Part shown: piece after piece, positions 39,979-48,914 of the stretch
Position numbering within the stretch: position 1 is the stretch's first letter
Layout: every line of letters begins with the position of its first letter
Assembly (NCBI GenBank): GCA_011620595.1
Contig: WOYX01000034.1
Span: 20,056-84,055, forward strand
Direction of reading: 5' to 3'
DNA: 64,000 nucleotides
Source of the DNA: Bacteroidales bacterium
GTDB lineage: Bacteria > Bacteroidota > Bacteroidia > Bacteroidales > VadinHA17
Translations under genes and position numbers: made by a program
Notes under the pieces: model-generated
Databases searched by the model: none
Told to the model about the DNA's origin: nothing
What the model saw: the letters and a program-made list of their open reading frames with translations, nothing else

Positions 39979-40749
39979 CTATTTGTTATTCCTGTTAAAG
40001 TCGCGTATGAAGCAGTCGAGAGCCATGGTCATGGATGGAGCCTTGGGATTGGGTGCCTGAATGTCGAGCCTGTAACCCTCATTGGTTACCGCCTCCGCCG
40101 TAGTGGGGCCAAAGGCGGCGATCTTTATCTCTCCCTGGATAAAGGAGGGGAAATTCTCCTTTAACGATTTGATTCCCGAAGGACTGTAAAATACAAGCAG
40201 GTCATAGTCAAGCTCCTTACCGTCAAATCCGGCACTGATTGTTCTGTACATGGTGGCAACGGTGTGGTTGACTTCCTGCTTTGTCAGCAGGTCCGGAATA
40301 TCAGTATTATGGGGTTCGGAGAGAGGAACAAGGTAGTTTTCTTCCTTATGCTTCACGATAATGTCAATGAGATCTTCAAATTTGGCTTTGCCGTGAAAGA
40401 CTTTGCGCTTGCGGTAGACAATATATTTCTGGAGGTAAAAAGCCACATTTTCAGTGATGCAGAAATACTTCATGGTATCAGGCACCGTGATGCGCATCTC
40501 GTCACAGATTCTGAAAAAATGGTCAATGGCCGTCTTGGATGTAAAAACGACGGCTGAGAAATCAGTTGGATTGATCTTCTGATGACGGAAATCCTTTGCA
40601 GGGATACCTTCAATCTGAATGAACTGCTTGAAATCAATTCTCAGATTGTATTTTTTGGCGAGCTCGAAATATGGTGATTTCGGATTGTTGGGCTCAGGCT
40701 GCGACACTAATACCTTCCTAATTTTCAACGCCTTAAGTTTTAAGTTCAA
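39979..40749 (-). CDS. hemD: Uroporphyrinogen-III synthase
   Basis: 256 aa; VLVSQPEPNNPKSPYFELAKKYNLRIDFKQFIQIEG, DYDLLVFYSPSGIKSLKENFP, IAAFGPTTAEAVTNEGYRLDI. Confidence 0.9.
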   Translation of the reverse strand: MNLKLKALKIRKVLVSQPEPNNPKSPYFELAKKYNLRIDFKQFIQIEGIPAKDFRHQKINPTDFSAVVFTSKTAIDHFFRICDEMRITVPDTMKYFCITENVAFYLQKYIVYRKRKVFHGKAKFEDLIDIIVKHKEENYLVPLSEPHNTDIPDLLTKQEVNHTVATMYRTISAGFDGKELDYDLLVFYSPSGIKSLKENFPSFIQGEIKIAAFGPTTAEAVTNEGYRLDIQAPNPKAPSMTMALDCFIRDFNRNNK

Positions 40750-40770
40750 CCTCCTCTGATTACCTGCCGA

Positions 40771-41631
40771 TCAGAAAGCACCGATTATTTTGAGAATGAC
40801 CAGGACAGGTAATACTTCAAGGGCACAAAGGTACAAAATGTAATACAAAATCGGAATATGCCAGTTGCGAAAAATGACTAATAGTCTTAAGGCTCTGATA
40901 ATAATCAGTATGGCAGATACGGCGAGGCCGGCAATTATAACAGGAAGCGGATTGTTGAGAGGTGAAAAAATGATGACTGCGTTGAGAAGAAAGAGTAAAA
41001 GTGCAGTTGTAAACCACACGTTGTAGATGACATTCATATATTCCCTCAGGGGGTTCTTCCATCCTGTAAGTTCGGCGGTTACGATGCTTGTAAGATGTCT
41101 CAGCATCACTCCTGCAATGAACGAGCCGGCAATAATTGCAGTAAGCCATACAAAGCCTGCCGGTCCGTCTGGCTCCATGATTTCGCCGGAAAGGAGTGAG
41201 ACGGCAGCAAAGAGGCCGATGTTCAGTGCCGAAAAGATGTTACGTATTACAGGAGGCCAGGTAAGGACTTCGGAGGTACCCGGGGGAATCGGGGTGGGCT
41301 GTCTCCGGAAGCTGAGTGTTGATAATCCGGCAACGACAGCCTTCCGGGCCATGACGGTCAGCAGGGTCAGCAGCAGGAGGGAGAGTGAGAGGATGATAAA
41401 ACCGAAATCGGAGTTCACCTTTTCCGCCGGCAGTGGCAGACCGGCAACGCGTTCTGCCTGATGAATGATGTCAGTCCTGATGGTGCCGCCGGCCTGAGTG
41501 CCAACGCCGGTCAGCACATGTTCTTCGTTCAGCGGGAGGAATCTGCCGATGCTGAAGGTATTCTCCCGGGCGATACCGGATAGGGTATCGGCAGCAGGAG
41601 CAGTTACAGTATCTCCGGTATCGGTGATCAT
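40771..41631 (-). CDS. DUF4271 domain-containing membrane protein
   Basis: 286 aa; multiple TM segments; adjacent to hemD, typical Bacteroidetes arrangement. Confidence 0.75.
   Translation of the reverse strand: MITDTGDTVTAPAADTLSGIARENTFSIGRFLPLNEEHVLTGVGTQAGGTIRTDIIHQAERVAGLPLPAEKVNSDFGFIILSLSLLLLTLLTVMARKAVVAGLSTLSFRRQPTPIPPGTSEVLTWPPVIRNIFSALNIGLFAAVSLLSGEIMEPDGPAGFVWLTAIIAGSFIAGVMLRHLTSIVTAELTGWKNPLREYMNVIYNVWFTTALLLFLLNAVIIFSPLNNPLPVIIAGLAVSAILIIIRALRLLVIFRNWHIPILYYILYLCALEVLPVLVILKIIGAF
40826..40833 (-). promoter_or_regulatory. Candidate Bacteroidetes -7 element (TACCTTTG, minus strand) inside the DUF4271 3' end
   Basis: CAAAGGTA on + strand, 77 nt upstream of the hemD start. Confidence 0.3.
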
Positions 41632-41640
41632 CTCCTTCGG

Positions 41641-42513
41641 TTAAAAGAAGGCGGGTTTACCGGGATACAGTTCCGCCAGTATATTATTGGCAAGCCTTGA
41701 TGCGCCGATCCTGAAATATTCTGGCGTCAGCCATTTTTCTCCGAGCATGTTCCTGACGATGAAATAATAAACCAGGGCATCATCGGATGTGACTATTCCG
41801 CCTGCCGGTTTGAAGCCAACCATTATGCCGGTCTCATTCCAGTAGTCTCGTATTGCACGGCACATCACCCATGCTGCCTCTGGTGTGGCGGAGACAGGGC
41901 TCTTTCCTGTTGAGGTCTTGATAAAATCAGCACCTGTATCCATGGCAATGACTGAGGCCCTGTAGATATTTCTTTCGTCCTTGAGCAGCCCCGTCTCCAG
42001 TATTATCTTGAGGGTAGCCTCTCCTGCTGCCTGCCTCACAGCCTTCAGTTCATCTATCACCTTTTCGTATGCCCCTTCAAGGAATGTTCCCACAGGAATG
42101 ACAACATCAATTTCGTCAGCACCCATCCTTACCGCCAGGGCCGTCTCCAGGGTCTTGACCTCGAGGAATGTCTGTGAGGTGGGGAAGGATGCGGCTACAG
42201 CGGCAAGCCTGATACCGCAATCGCTGAGGCCCTGGCGGGCAACGGTGACAAAGTTGGGGAAGACGCAGAGTGCAGCTACATTGTTCATTCCGCTGAAGCT
42301 GTAGCGGAATGAAGCAGCTCTCTCAGCGAAACTGCCTATCGTTCCTTCGCTGTCGATGGTGTTGAGACTGGTAAGGTCGATCATGGAAAATATTTCCTTC
42401 AGCAGAGGGCCCCTCTCCACTGAAGTGGTCATCCGTTGAGCCTCGTTAATGCATTCATCCATCTCTCCGGGCGAGTAATCATGGTTCAGTAATTTCTCGT
42501 ATAATTTGGTCAT
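41641..42513 (-). CDS. deoC: Deoxyribose-phosphate aldolase
   Basis: VAALCVFPNFV, MGADEIDVVIPVG, LKIILETGLL, GADFIKTSTGKSPVSATPEA, VGFKPAGGI. Likely ATG at 42513; track ORF begins at 42543. Confidence 0.93.
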   Translation of the reverse strand: MTKLYEKLLNHDYSPGEMDECINEAQRMTTSVERGPLLKEIFSMIDLTSLNTIDSEGTIGSFAERAASFRYSFSGMNNVAALCVFPNFVTVARQGLSDCGIRLAAVAASFPTSQTFLEVKTLETALAVRMGADEIDVVIPVGTFLEGAYEKVIDELKAVRQAAGEATLKIILETGLLKDERNIYRASVIAMDTGADFIKTSTGKSPVSATPEAAWVMCRAIRDYWNETGIMVGFKPAGGIVTSDDALVYYFIVRNMLGEKWLTPEYFRIGASRLANNILAELYPGKPAFF

Positions 42514-42710
42514 AATTAATGATATGTAATGAAAAACAGACATTATCTGCCCTCAGGCAAACAGGGGTCAATTTAATTGTTTTTAATGAAACTTACATGA
42601 ACAGCAACTCGCAAAAGGTTATGATTGTTTTACTGCATGTAAGTTCCTTTCAACCAATAAAATAAGAATCAAATAAACGAATGAAAAGCAAATAAAAAGC
42701 AGAGAGAAGA

Positions 42711-44087
42711 CTACCGGCGAAGATTTTTATTTCTTGCCAGGGAGGCGAAAACACCCGCCAGGCAAAGAACGGAGAAGACGATAAACGCGCTTTTTATTGA
42801 GTTCATCAGTTGAGGGTAGTTTGCCGGGGCTATCCTTTCCTGACCCATGTAGAGTGCCAGCAGCATCAGTGCTATTGCCATGCTGAATGTCTGGCCCACG
42901 TTTCTCATGGTGCCAAGCATGCCTGAGGCATTCCCCAGCTGTCTTTTCTCAACCGAGCTCATTATGGCATTTGAATTTGGTGATGAGAAGAGCGAGAATC
43001 CGGCTCCCATAATGAGCAGTACCACAACAATGAACAGAATCGAAGTCTGTTCGGTAAGAAAGCAGAGCGCTATCAGTCCGGCCGTGGATATGGCCATGCC
43101 TATGGAGGCGAGTACTCCCGGGTTATGATGGTCTGACAGCTTGCCGGCAAGAGGTGATATCAGTGCCATTGTGACAGGCCATGACATGAGCACGAACCCC
43201 GCGTCACGCGGTCCCATATCCTTGATATACTGCAGAAACAGGCTCAGAAAGAAGCCTATGGCACTGGTGGCGGCATAATGGATAAGTGCGGCGAGGCTTG
43301 AAAAGGCAAAGACCCTGTTCCTGGAGATAAGTGTTATGTCGAACAGCGGGTGAACTGCTCTCTTCTCCCTCATGATGAAGAGCGGCATGAGCAACAGGCC
43401 GGCGCCTGTTATGATCCACCCCGCCGGCGAGGGCAGTCTGGAGAAGCCATACATCAGTGCCGCAATTGCCAGCCCGTAGACAACCGAGCCCGGCCAGTCG
43501 AAGCTCTCCCCCCTGGCATCAGCCCACTCTTTCTTCATGCGCGTGCGGATAAGTATCAGGCTGATGATCCCCATGGGAATGAGAAAGGCAAAGATGCTCC
43601 TCCAGCCCAGGTAGCGCGTCAGCAACCCTCCCAGGAAGGGTCCTGAGGCAAGGCCTGCATATACCGCTGTGACATTTATTCCCATGGCCCTGCCTCTCTC
43701 CCCCGGAGGGAATACGGAGGTCAGTATCGCCATGTTTGTGCCGAACATAAGGGCTCCTCCAACACCCTGCAGTATCCTTACACCGATAAGCCACCGTATG
43801 CCGGGAGTGAAGGTGAGAAGTACCATAGAGAGGGTGAAGACAATCATCCCGGCGGTGAATATCTTCCTGCGGCCCAGGATGTCTCCGGCCCTTCCTGCCG
43901 GAAGGAGCAGCATAGAGGTGGTGAGCATGTAGCTGCTCACTATCCAGTTGAGGGTGACGGCATTGAGACTGAACTCCTCATCGATGGAGGGGAGCGCCAG
44001 GTTGACTGCCGAACCCATAAAAGGAGTCAGAAATGAGGCGAAGGCAGTGACCGTCAGCACTGATCTTTTAAATTCTTTCTCCGTCAT
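42711..44087 (-). CDS. MFS transporter (DHA2/EmrB-like)
   Basis: 458 aa; ~14 TM; LNWIVSSYMLTTSMLLLPAGRAGDILGRRKIF; RILQGVGGALMFGTNMAIL. Confidence 0.93.
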   Translation of the reverse strand: MTEKEFKRSVLTVTAFASFLTPFMGSAVNLALPSIDEEFSLNAVTLNWIVSSYMLTTSMLLLPAGRAGDILGRRKIFTAGMIVFTLSMVLLTFTPGIRWLIGVRILQGVGGALMFGTNMAILTSVFPPGERGRAMGINVTAVYAGLASGPFLGGLLTRYLGWRSIFAFLIPMGIISLILIRTRMKKEWADARGESFDWPGSVVYGLAIAALMYGFSRLPSPAGWIITGAGLLLMPLFIMREKRAVHPLFDITLISRNRVFAFSSLAALIHYAATSAIGFFLSLFLQYIKDMGPRDAGFVLMSWPVTMALISPLAGKLSDHHNPGVLASIGMAISTAGLIALCFLTEQTSILFIVVVLLIMGAGFSLFSSPNSNAIMSSVEKRQLGNASGMLGTMRNVGQTFSMAIALMLLALYMGQERIAPANYPQLMNSIKSAFIVFSVLCLAGVFASLARNKNLRR

Positions 44088-44587
44088 TCCCTGCTTTTGC
44101 TGTCAATGATTATCGTTACCGGCCCGTCATTTACCAGTTCAATTTCCATCATGGCACCAAATATCCCCGTTGCCGGTTTGCGGCCAAGGAGCTCACCGGT
44201 GCGCATAATGAACTCCTCGTAGAGGGGAACAGCCTTTTCCGGCCTGGCGGCCTTTATATACGAGGGCCGGTTCCCCTTCCTGGTGGAGGCGTGAAGTGTG
44301 AACTGGCTGACAATCATCAGCTCGGATGCGGTATCAACGGCAGAGAGGTTCATCACCCTGTTGCTGTCATCAAAAACCCTCAGGTTAACCGCCTTTGATG
44401 CCAGCCACTCAACATCATAGGTGGTGTCGGCCTCCTCAATGCCGGTAAGCACCAGCAGCCCCTTCCCGATGGAAGAGTGTATCTTCCCTTCTATGGTTAC
44501 AGAGGCCCGCTTCACTCTTTGTATTACTATCCTCATAACGCCAAACAAGGTGGTAAAAATAGCAATTATTACTATTTTTGCGGCCAT
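44084..44587 (-). CDS. dtd: D-aminoacyl-tRNA deacylase
   Basis: MRIVIQRVKRASVTIEGKIHSSIGKGLLVLTGIEEADT, MIVSQFTLHASTRKGNRPSYIKAARPEKA. Real start probably the internal ATG of MRIVIQ, at 44536. Confidence 0.95.
   Translation of the reverse strand: MAAKIVIIAIFTTLFGVMRIVIQRVKRASVTIEGKIHSSIGKGLLVLTGIEEADTTYDVEWLASKAVNLRVFDDSNRVMNLSAVDTASELMIVSQFTLHASTRKGNRPSYIKAARPEKAVPLYEEFIMRTGELLGRKPATGIFGAMMEIELVNDGPVTIIIDSKSRE
44573..44580 (+). promoter_or_regulatory. Candidate Bacteroidetes -7 promoter element (TATTTTTG)
   Basis: TAnnTTTG match, 17 nt upstream of mntP ATG 44597. Confidence 0.45.
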
Positions 44588-44596
44588 CTTGCAGTT

Positions 44597-45163
44597 ATGG
44601 ACCTCATCACAATAACAGCGATAGCCCTGGGCCTCTCGTTTGACAGTTTCGCTGTCTCCCTCTCATGCGGTGTCATAGAGTCCAGGATACGTTTCAGTAA
44701 TGCCATGAGGATAGCATTTATCCTTGCCCTGTTCCAGGGCGGACTGACGGTGGTCGGCTTCTTTCTGGGCTCTACGGTAAGCGTATACATAGAAAAATAT
44801 GATCACTGGGTTGCATTTATCCTTCTGATGTTTCTCGGAACAAGAATGATTATAGGGGGATTGAAGGACGGTTCCAAACGTCAGCCGGTAGACATCAACC
44901 GCTGGCCGGTGGTTCTGACCATGGCCGTCGGTACAAGCGTCGATGCCTTTGCCGTTGGTATCAGCTTCGCCCTGCTGAGGGTACAGATATGGACCGCCGG
45001 CCTGATAATAGGGACCGTCACCTTCCTGGCATCCATGACCGCAATACGTATCGGCAAGTCCGCCGGTGACCGCCTCGGGTCAAGGGTTGAGATCATAGGC
45101 GGAATCATTCTGGCAGCAATAGGAATCCGGATCCTGGTCGAACACCTGACGGCTGCTGCCTGA
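44597..45163 (+). CDS. mntP: Manganese efflux pump MntP
   Basis: MDLITITAIALGLSFDSFAVSLSCGVIESRI; VGTSVDAFAVGISFALL. ATG at 44597; the track start at 44477 overlaps dtd antisense. Confidence 0.93.
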   Translation: MDLITITAIALGLSFDSFAVSLSCGVIESRIRFSNAMRIAFILALFQGGLTVVGFFLGSTVSVYIEKYDHWVAFILLMFLGTRMIIGGLKDGSKRQPVDINRWPVVLTMAVGTSVDAFAVGISFALLRVQIWTAGLIIGTVTFLASMTAIRIGKSAGDRLGSRVEIIGGIILAAIGIRILVEHLTAAA

Positions 45164-45211
45164 CCACTGCCCTACTATAGTAAGTTTACTGCAAATCCTT
45201 TCACTTCACCT

Positions 45212-45230
45212 CTGTGAGTAATGCTCACAG
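45212..45230. terminator. Hairpin between convergent mntP and PHP genes
   Basis: CTGTGAG-TAATG-CTCACAG: 7-bp stem, 5-nt loop, in a convergent intergenic region. Confidence 0.35.
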
Positions 45231-45332
45231 GCCTGGCAACGGTGCAGCGGCTGCTACCGCTGTTTCTACGGCACCGGAAAACAAATCCACGGATATCCGA
45301 TTCGCGGGAATATCAAAGTCAGTCGGATCTCT

Positions 45333-46121
45333 TCAGAACGGGATCATATACCGTTCCCGGTTCCTGAAGACAGCCATCTCCCTGTATCCGGCCTGTCTCA
45401 ACAGCTCATACGCCTCGTCGAAATATTGCCCGACCCGCTCAGGAAAATGAGCGTCCGAATTGACGCATACCGGCACTCCCTGTTCAGCAAAGAAAATGAG
45501 GTATCGCCGGTCAGGGTAGAAATCCTGCAACGGTCTGTTCCTGCCGTTGGTATTCAGCTCGAAGGCAACGTCATGAATACGGAAGGCAGCCGCCATCAGT
45601 CGGTAGAGATGGCTGATGTCGCCTTCGGGCCTGTAACGGTGGATCCTGACAAGGTCCGGATGACCGATGATGTCAAACAGTCCGGTGGCAGCTGCTTCAC
45701 AGACCAGGTTGAAGTAATTCTCGTATATCAGGTCTATGTCCTTTCCAATGTAAAACCCGGGCCCAAGGTCAACCGTCTCATCACCGAGGTAATGTACTGA
45801 TCCAATGACATAGTCAAAAGGTAGGGACTCTGTTATCTGCAGGGCCTCACTGGTTGTTCCCGGAATATAATCGAGCTCAATGCCAAGTCTTATCACTGTC
45901 TCCGGGTATTCTCTCCTCAGTGCCACTATCCGTTCAGCATATTCAGGGAGCCTGTCATGATCCATGCACCATTTTGAGTGTACACCGGAAGGATGAATGT
46001 GATCTGAAAATCCGATTTCACGGAATCCTTTTGCGATGGCAGAGAGCACACTGGCCTCCGGATCTTCACGTCCGTCACTGAAGATGGTGTGTATATGGTA
46101 ATCGGTTTTATAAACGGTCAT
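45333..46121 (-). CDS. Histidinol-phosphatase, PHP family
   Basis: 262 aa; TDYHIHTIFSDGREDPEASV, EIGFSDHIHPSG, IIGHPDLVRIH, VCVNSDAHFPERVGQYF. Confidence 0.93.
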   Translation of the reverse strand: MTVYKTDYHIHTIFSDGREDPEASVLSAIAKGFREIGFSDHIHPSGVHSKWCMDHDRLPEYAERIVALRREYPETVIRLGIELDYIPGTTSEALQITESLPFDYVIGSVHYLGDETVDLGPGFYIGKDIDLIYENYFNLVCEAAATGLFDIIGHPDLVRIHRYRPEGDISHLYRLMAAAFRIHDVAFELNTNGRNRPLQDFYPDRRYLIFFAEQGVPVCVNSDAHFPERVGQYFDEAYELLRQAGYREMAVFRNRERYMIPF

Positions 46122-46188
46122 GCGGTCAGCGTTTATTTGCGCACCCTCAAATTTAGGAAAGGTGAACGAATTTGTTGAGAGATTGTTC

Positions 46189-46196
46189 TAAATTTG
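46189..46196 (+). promoter_or_regulatory. Candidate Bacteroidetes -7 promoter element (TAAATTTG)
   Basis: TAnnTTTG match, 9 nt upstream of ATG 46205 (18 nt from ATG 46214). Confidence 0.4.
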
Positions 46197-46204
46197 CATA
46201 ATTC

Positions 46205-46912
46205 ATGGGCCCGATGACGGAGACACGCACCAGCAAATGCAACTGTATTTCCTGTGAACTCAGGAACGTGGCATTCAGTAATCTCAGCGACAAGGATATA
46301 GGCCGTATCTGCGAGGCCAGGGAGGAGAAGCACTATGCCAGGGGAGAGATAATACACAGGGAGGGCGACGCCATACACGATTTCAAATACCTGAAAAATG
46401 GTCTTGTAAAGCTGTTCAGGGTCAACGGCAACGGAGACGAGCAGATCATCACCATCACCCGTCCCTTTGGGTTCGTCAGCAACACCAACGTCTTCCACGA
46501 GACTCATTACAGATATTCTCTCTCTGCCCTCGAAGATTCCGATGTATGCTGCATCCGGCTTGATCTGATCAGGGAACTGATTGAAGAGAACGGCAAGTTT
46601 GCACTCAACCTCATCTCCGTTCTCTCACGTACATCACAGAATATCATAGCCCTCGGCCTTGAGATCAGGCAGCGTAACCTGGCCGGCAGGATAGCATATG
46701 TGCTTCTCTATTTTGCCAATGAGATATTTCGTTCCAGGATATTTGACCTTCCGTTATCACGCAAGGAGATAGCCGATTTCATAAGCATGAGTTCTGCCAA
46801 TGTAATTCGCACCTTCAGCGATTTCCGCCGTGACGGCATCATCAGATCGAATGGCCGCACCATTGAGATCACCGACATGAAAAAACTCGAGGTAATCTCG
46901 CTCCGCGGCTGA
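46205..46912 (+). CDS. Crp/Fnr family transcriptional regulator with N-terminal CxCxxC
   Basis: 235 aa; KCNCISCELRNVAFSNLS; cNMP-like domain; HTH LSRKEIADFISMSSANVIRTFSDFRRDGII. Confidence 0.92.
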   Translation: MGPMTETRTSKCNCISCELRNVAFSNLSDKDIGRICEAREEKHYARGEIIHREGDAIHDFKYLKNGLVKLFRVNGNGDEQIITITRPFGFVSNTNVFHETHYRYSLSALEDSDVCCIRLDLIRELIEENGKFALNLISVLSRTSQNIIALGLEIRQRNLAGRIAYVLLYFANEIFRSRIFDLPLSRKEIADFISMSSANVIRTFSDFRRDGIIRSNGRTIEITDMKKLEVISLRG

Positions 46913-46967
46913 TCATTTGCTCAAATTCATTATCTTGATTGCAGTTTTCTCTTATTAACTCAAGACA

Positions 46968-48875
46968 ATGAAAAAATTGACCAGCACTCTGATTCTCATC
47001 AGTTTCCTTCTCTCCGCTCCTCTCTGTTTGCTAAAGTCTCAGCAGTTTTCGACGGTCCATGACTCATCACTGTACACGGTTGAAGGAACGCGGCACGGTG
47101 TCAGTTTCTTTCCCCGCGTTCAGCACCACGGCGTGGAATACATCCCTGGTGAAACTCTATCCTTCGACAGGTACCACACCTACGAGGTAATCTGTCACTG
47201 GATGAGTCTGTGGGCAGAGAAGCATCCGGAGATAGTCACTCTCTATGAAGTCACCCGAAGCTACGAGGGCAGGCCCATCATGCAAATGACCCTTACCAGC
47301 GGCAAAAACGGATCAGACACCGACAAGCCTGCCGCATTCTTTGAGGGCAACAGACACAGCGGTGAGATCACCAGCGCCGAGTCGGTCCTCTGGCTGGCCA
47401 GGCACCTCATTGAGGGTTATGGCAATAACCCGGCAATAACAGACCTTCTCGATCATTTCACCGTCTATCTCCGCCCGGTCAATAACCCCGACGGCCATGA
47501 ACTCTACCTGAACACGGCGCAGAGCAACCGCAGCACCGTCAGGCCCGATGACAATGACTCTGACGGTCTCCTCGACGAGGATCCGCCGGAGGATCTTGAC
47601 GGTGACGGTATCATACTGACGCTGCGGTGGCCTGACAGGGAGAACGGCACCCTCGTGCCTGACCCTGCAGATCCGTCAGGGAGGATAATGAAGAGAGTGC
47701 CTCGTGGCGAGGGGATCTATGCAACCTCCTCCGAGGGCACTGACAACGACGGTGACGGGCGTATCAATGAAGATGGCATCGGCGGTCTCGACCTGCACCG
47801 TAACTACCCGGAAAACTGGAGGCCTGAGAGAGAGCTTACCGGCAGAGGCTTCACCCAGCGGGGAGCCGGAGCATATCCTCTCAGTGAGCCCGAGACACGG
47901 GCCGTATTTGCCTTCCTGATGACCCACCCGAACATATATGTCGTAAACTCAATGGACACCACCGTGCCCATGCATCTGCGACCTCCCTCAACATCATCAT
48001 CGGAGGAGAGAATGTACCCTGAAGACCTGAAGTGGTACAGGTATTTTGACACCCTGGCAAGCAAAATCACAGGCTATGAAAAGGCCGGCGACGTCTACGA
48101 TGACTACGGCAGGGGACAGCCTCTCTTCGGCCACGGTCCCGATTTCGGATACTGGTACTACGGTGCAATTTGGTACGGTGATGAGATCTGGAACGGAGGA
48201 AGGGCAAAGGACTATGACGGTGACGGCGATAAGGATCAGATTGACATGCTTGCCTGGGATGAGGAGGCGAATAGCGGGGAGGGTTTTCACGAGTGGAAAC
48301 CCGTCAGCCATCCCCTCCATGACAGCGTGGAGGCCGGCGGTTTTCATCCGAAATTCTTCAGCCAGAATCCGCCCCCGGCACATCTTGAGACCTGGGCCTC
48401 AAACCAGGCGCTCTTTAACATGGAACTGATCAGTCATCTGCCCCGCCTGGAGTGGGAGGAGTTCTCAGTAAAGCGGGTAAAGAGACACCGCGGTGATTCT
48501 GTCGATTATGACCTCACTGTCAGGTACAGGAACACGGGCAAGCTGCCCACCGCCCTCAGCCAGGCTCACCTTGTCAGGATTGTCAGGCCCGATGAGGTGA
48601 GGATAACCATTGAGAGTGATACTTCCGACGTACCACGCTACAGGGTTCTTGAGCCGGTGCCGGTCGAGCGCCGGCGCGATTTCATGATGATGTACGGCGA
48701 GGAGAGCGGTGGACCGGATTATATTTCCGCCACTGCAGGCTATACCCCCGGCGGCGCCACTACCGAGGTACACTTCATCATCAGAGTCTATGACGGCGCA
48801 GAACTGAAAGGCAGCGCAAAAGTGTCAACCACCAGGGCCGGACTGCTACCGGAAAAGGAATTTGTTATCAGATAA
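46968..48875 (+). CDS. Secreted M14 family zinc carboxypeptidase
   Basis: 635 aa; signal peptide; FFEGNRHSGEITSAESVLWLARHLI, YLRPVNNPDGHE, LDLHRNYPENW; inserted DxDxDG loops. Confidence 0.9.
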   Translation: MKKLTSTLILISFLLSAPLCLLKSQQFSTVHDSSLYTVEGTRHGVSFFPRVQHHGVEYIPGETLSFDRYHTYEVICHWMSLWAEKHPEIVTLYEVTRSYEGRPIMQMTLTSGKNGSDTDKPAAFFEGNRHSGEITSAESVLWLARHLIEGYGNNPAITDLLDHFTVYLRPVNNPDGHELYLNTAQSNRSTVRPDDNDSDGLLDEDPPEDLDGDGIILTLRWPDRENGTLVPDPADPSGRIMKRVPRGEGIYATSSEGTDNDGDGRINEDGIGGLDLHRNYPENWRPERELTGRGFTQRGAGAYPLSEPETRAVFAFLMTHPNIYVVNSMDTTVPMHLRPPSTSSSEERMYPEDLKWYRYFDTLASKITGYEKAGDVYDDYGRGQPLFGHGPDFGYWYYGAIWYGDEIWNGGRAKDYDGDGDKDQIDMLAWDEEANSGEGFHEWKPVSHPLHDSVEAGGFHPKFFSQNPPPAHLETWASNQALFNMELISHLPRLEWEEFSVKRVKRHRGDSVDYDLTVRYRNTGKLPTALSQAHLVRIVRPDEVRITIESDTSDVPRYRVLEPVPVERRRDFMMMYGEESGGPDYISATAGYTPGGATTEVHFIIRVYDGAELKGSAKVSTTRAGLLPEKEFVIR

Positions 48876-48914
48876 TTTTTAAATTACGGTCTCAATTTTA
48901 TTGGAGGATCCATT

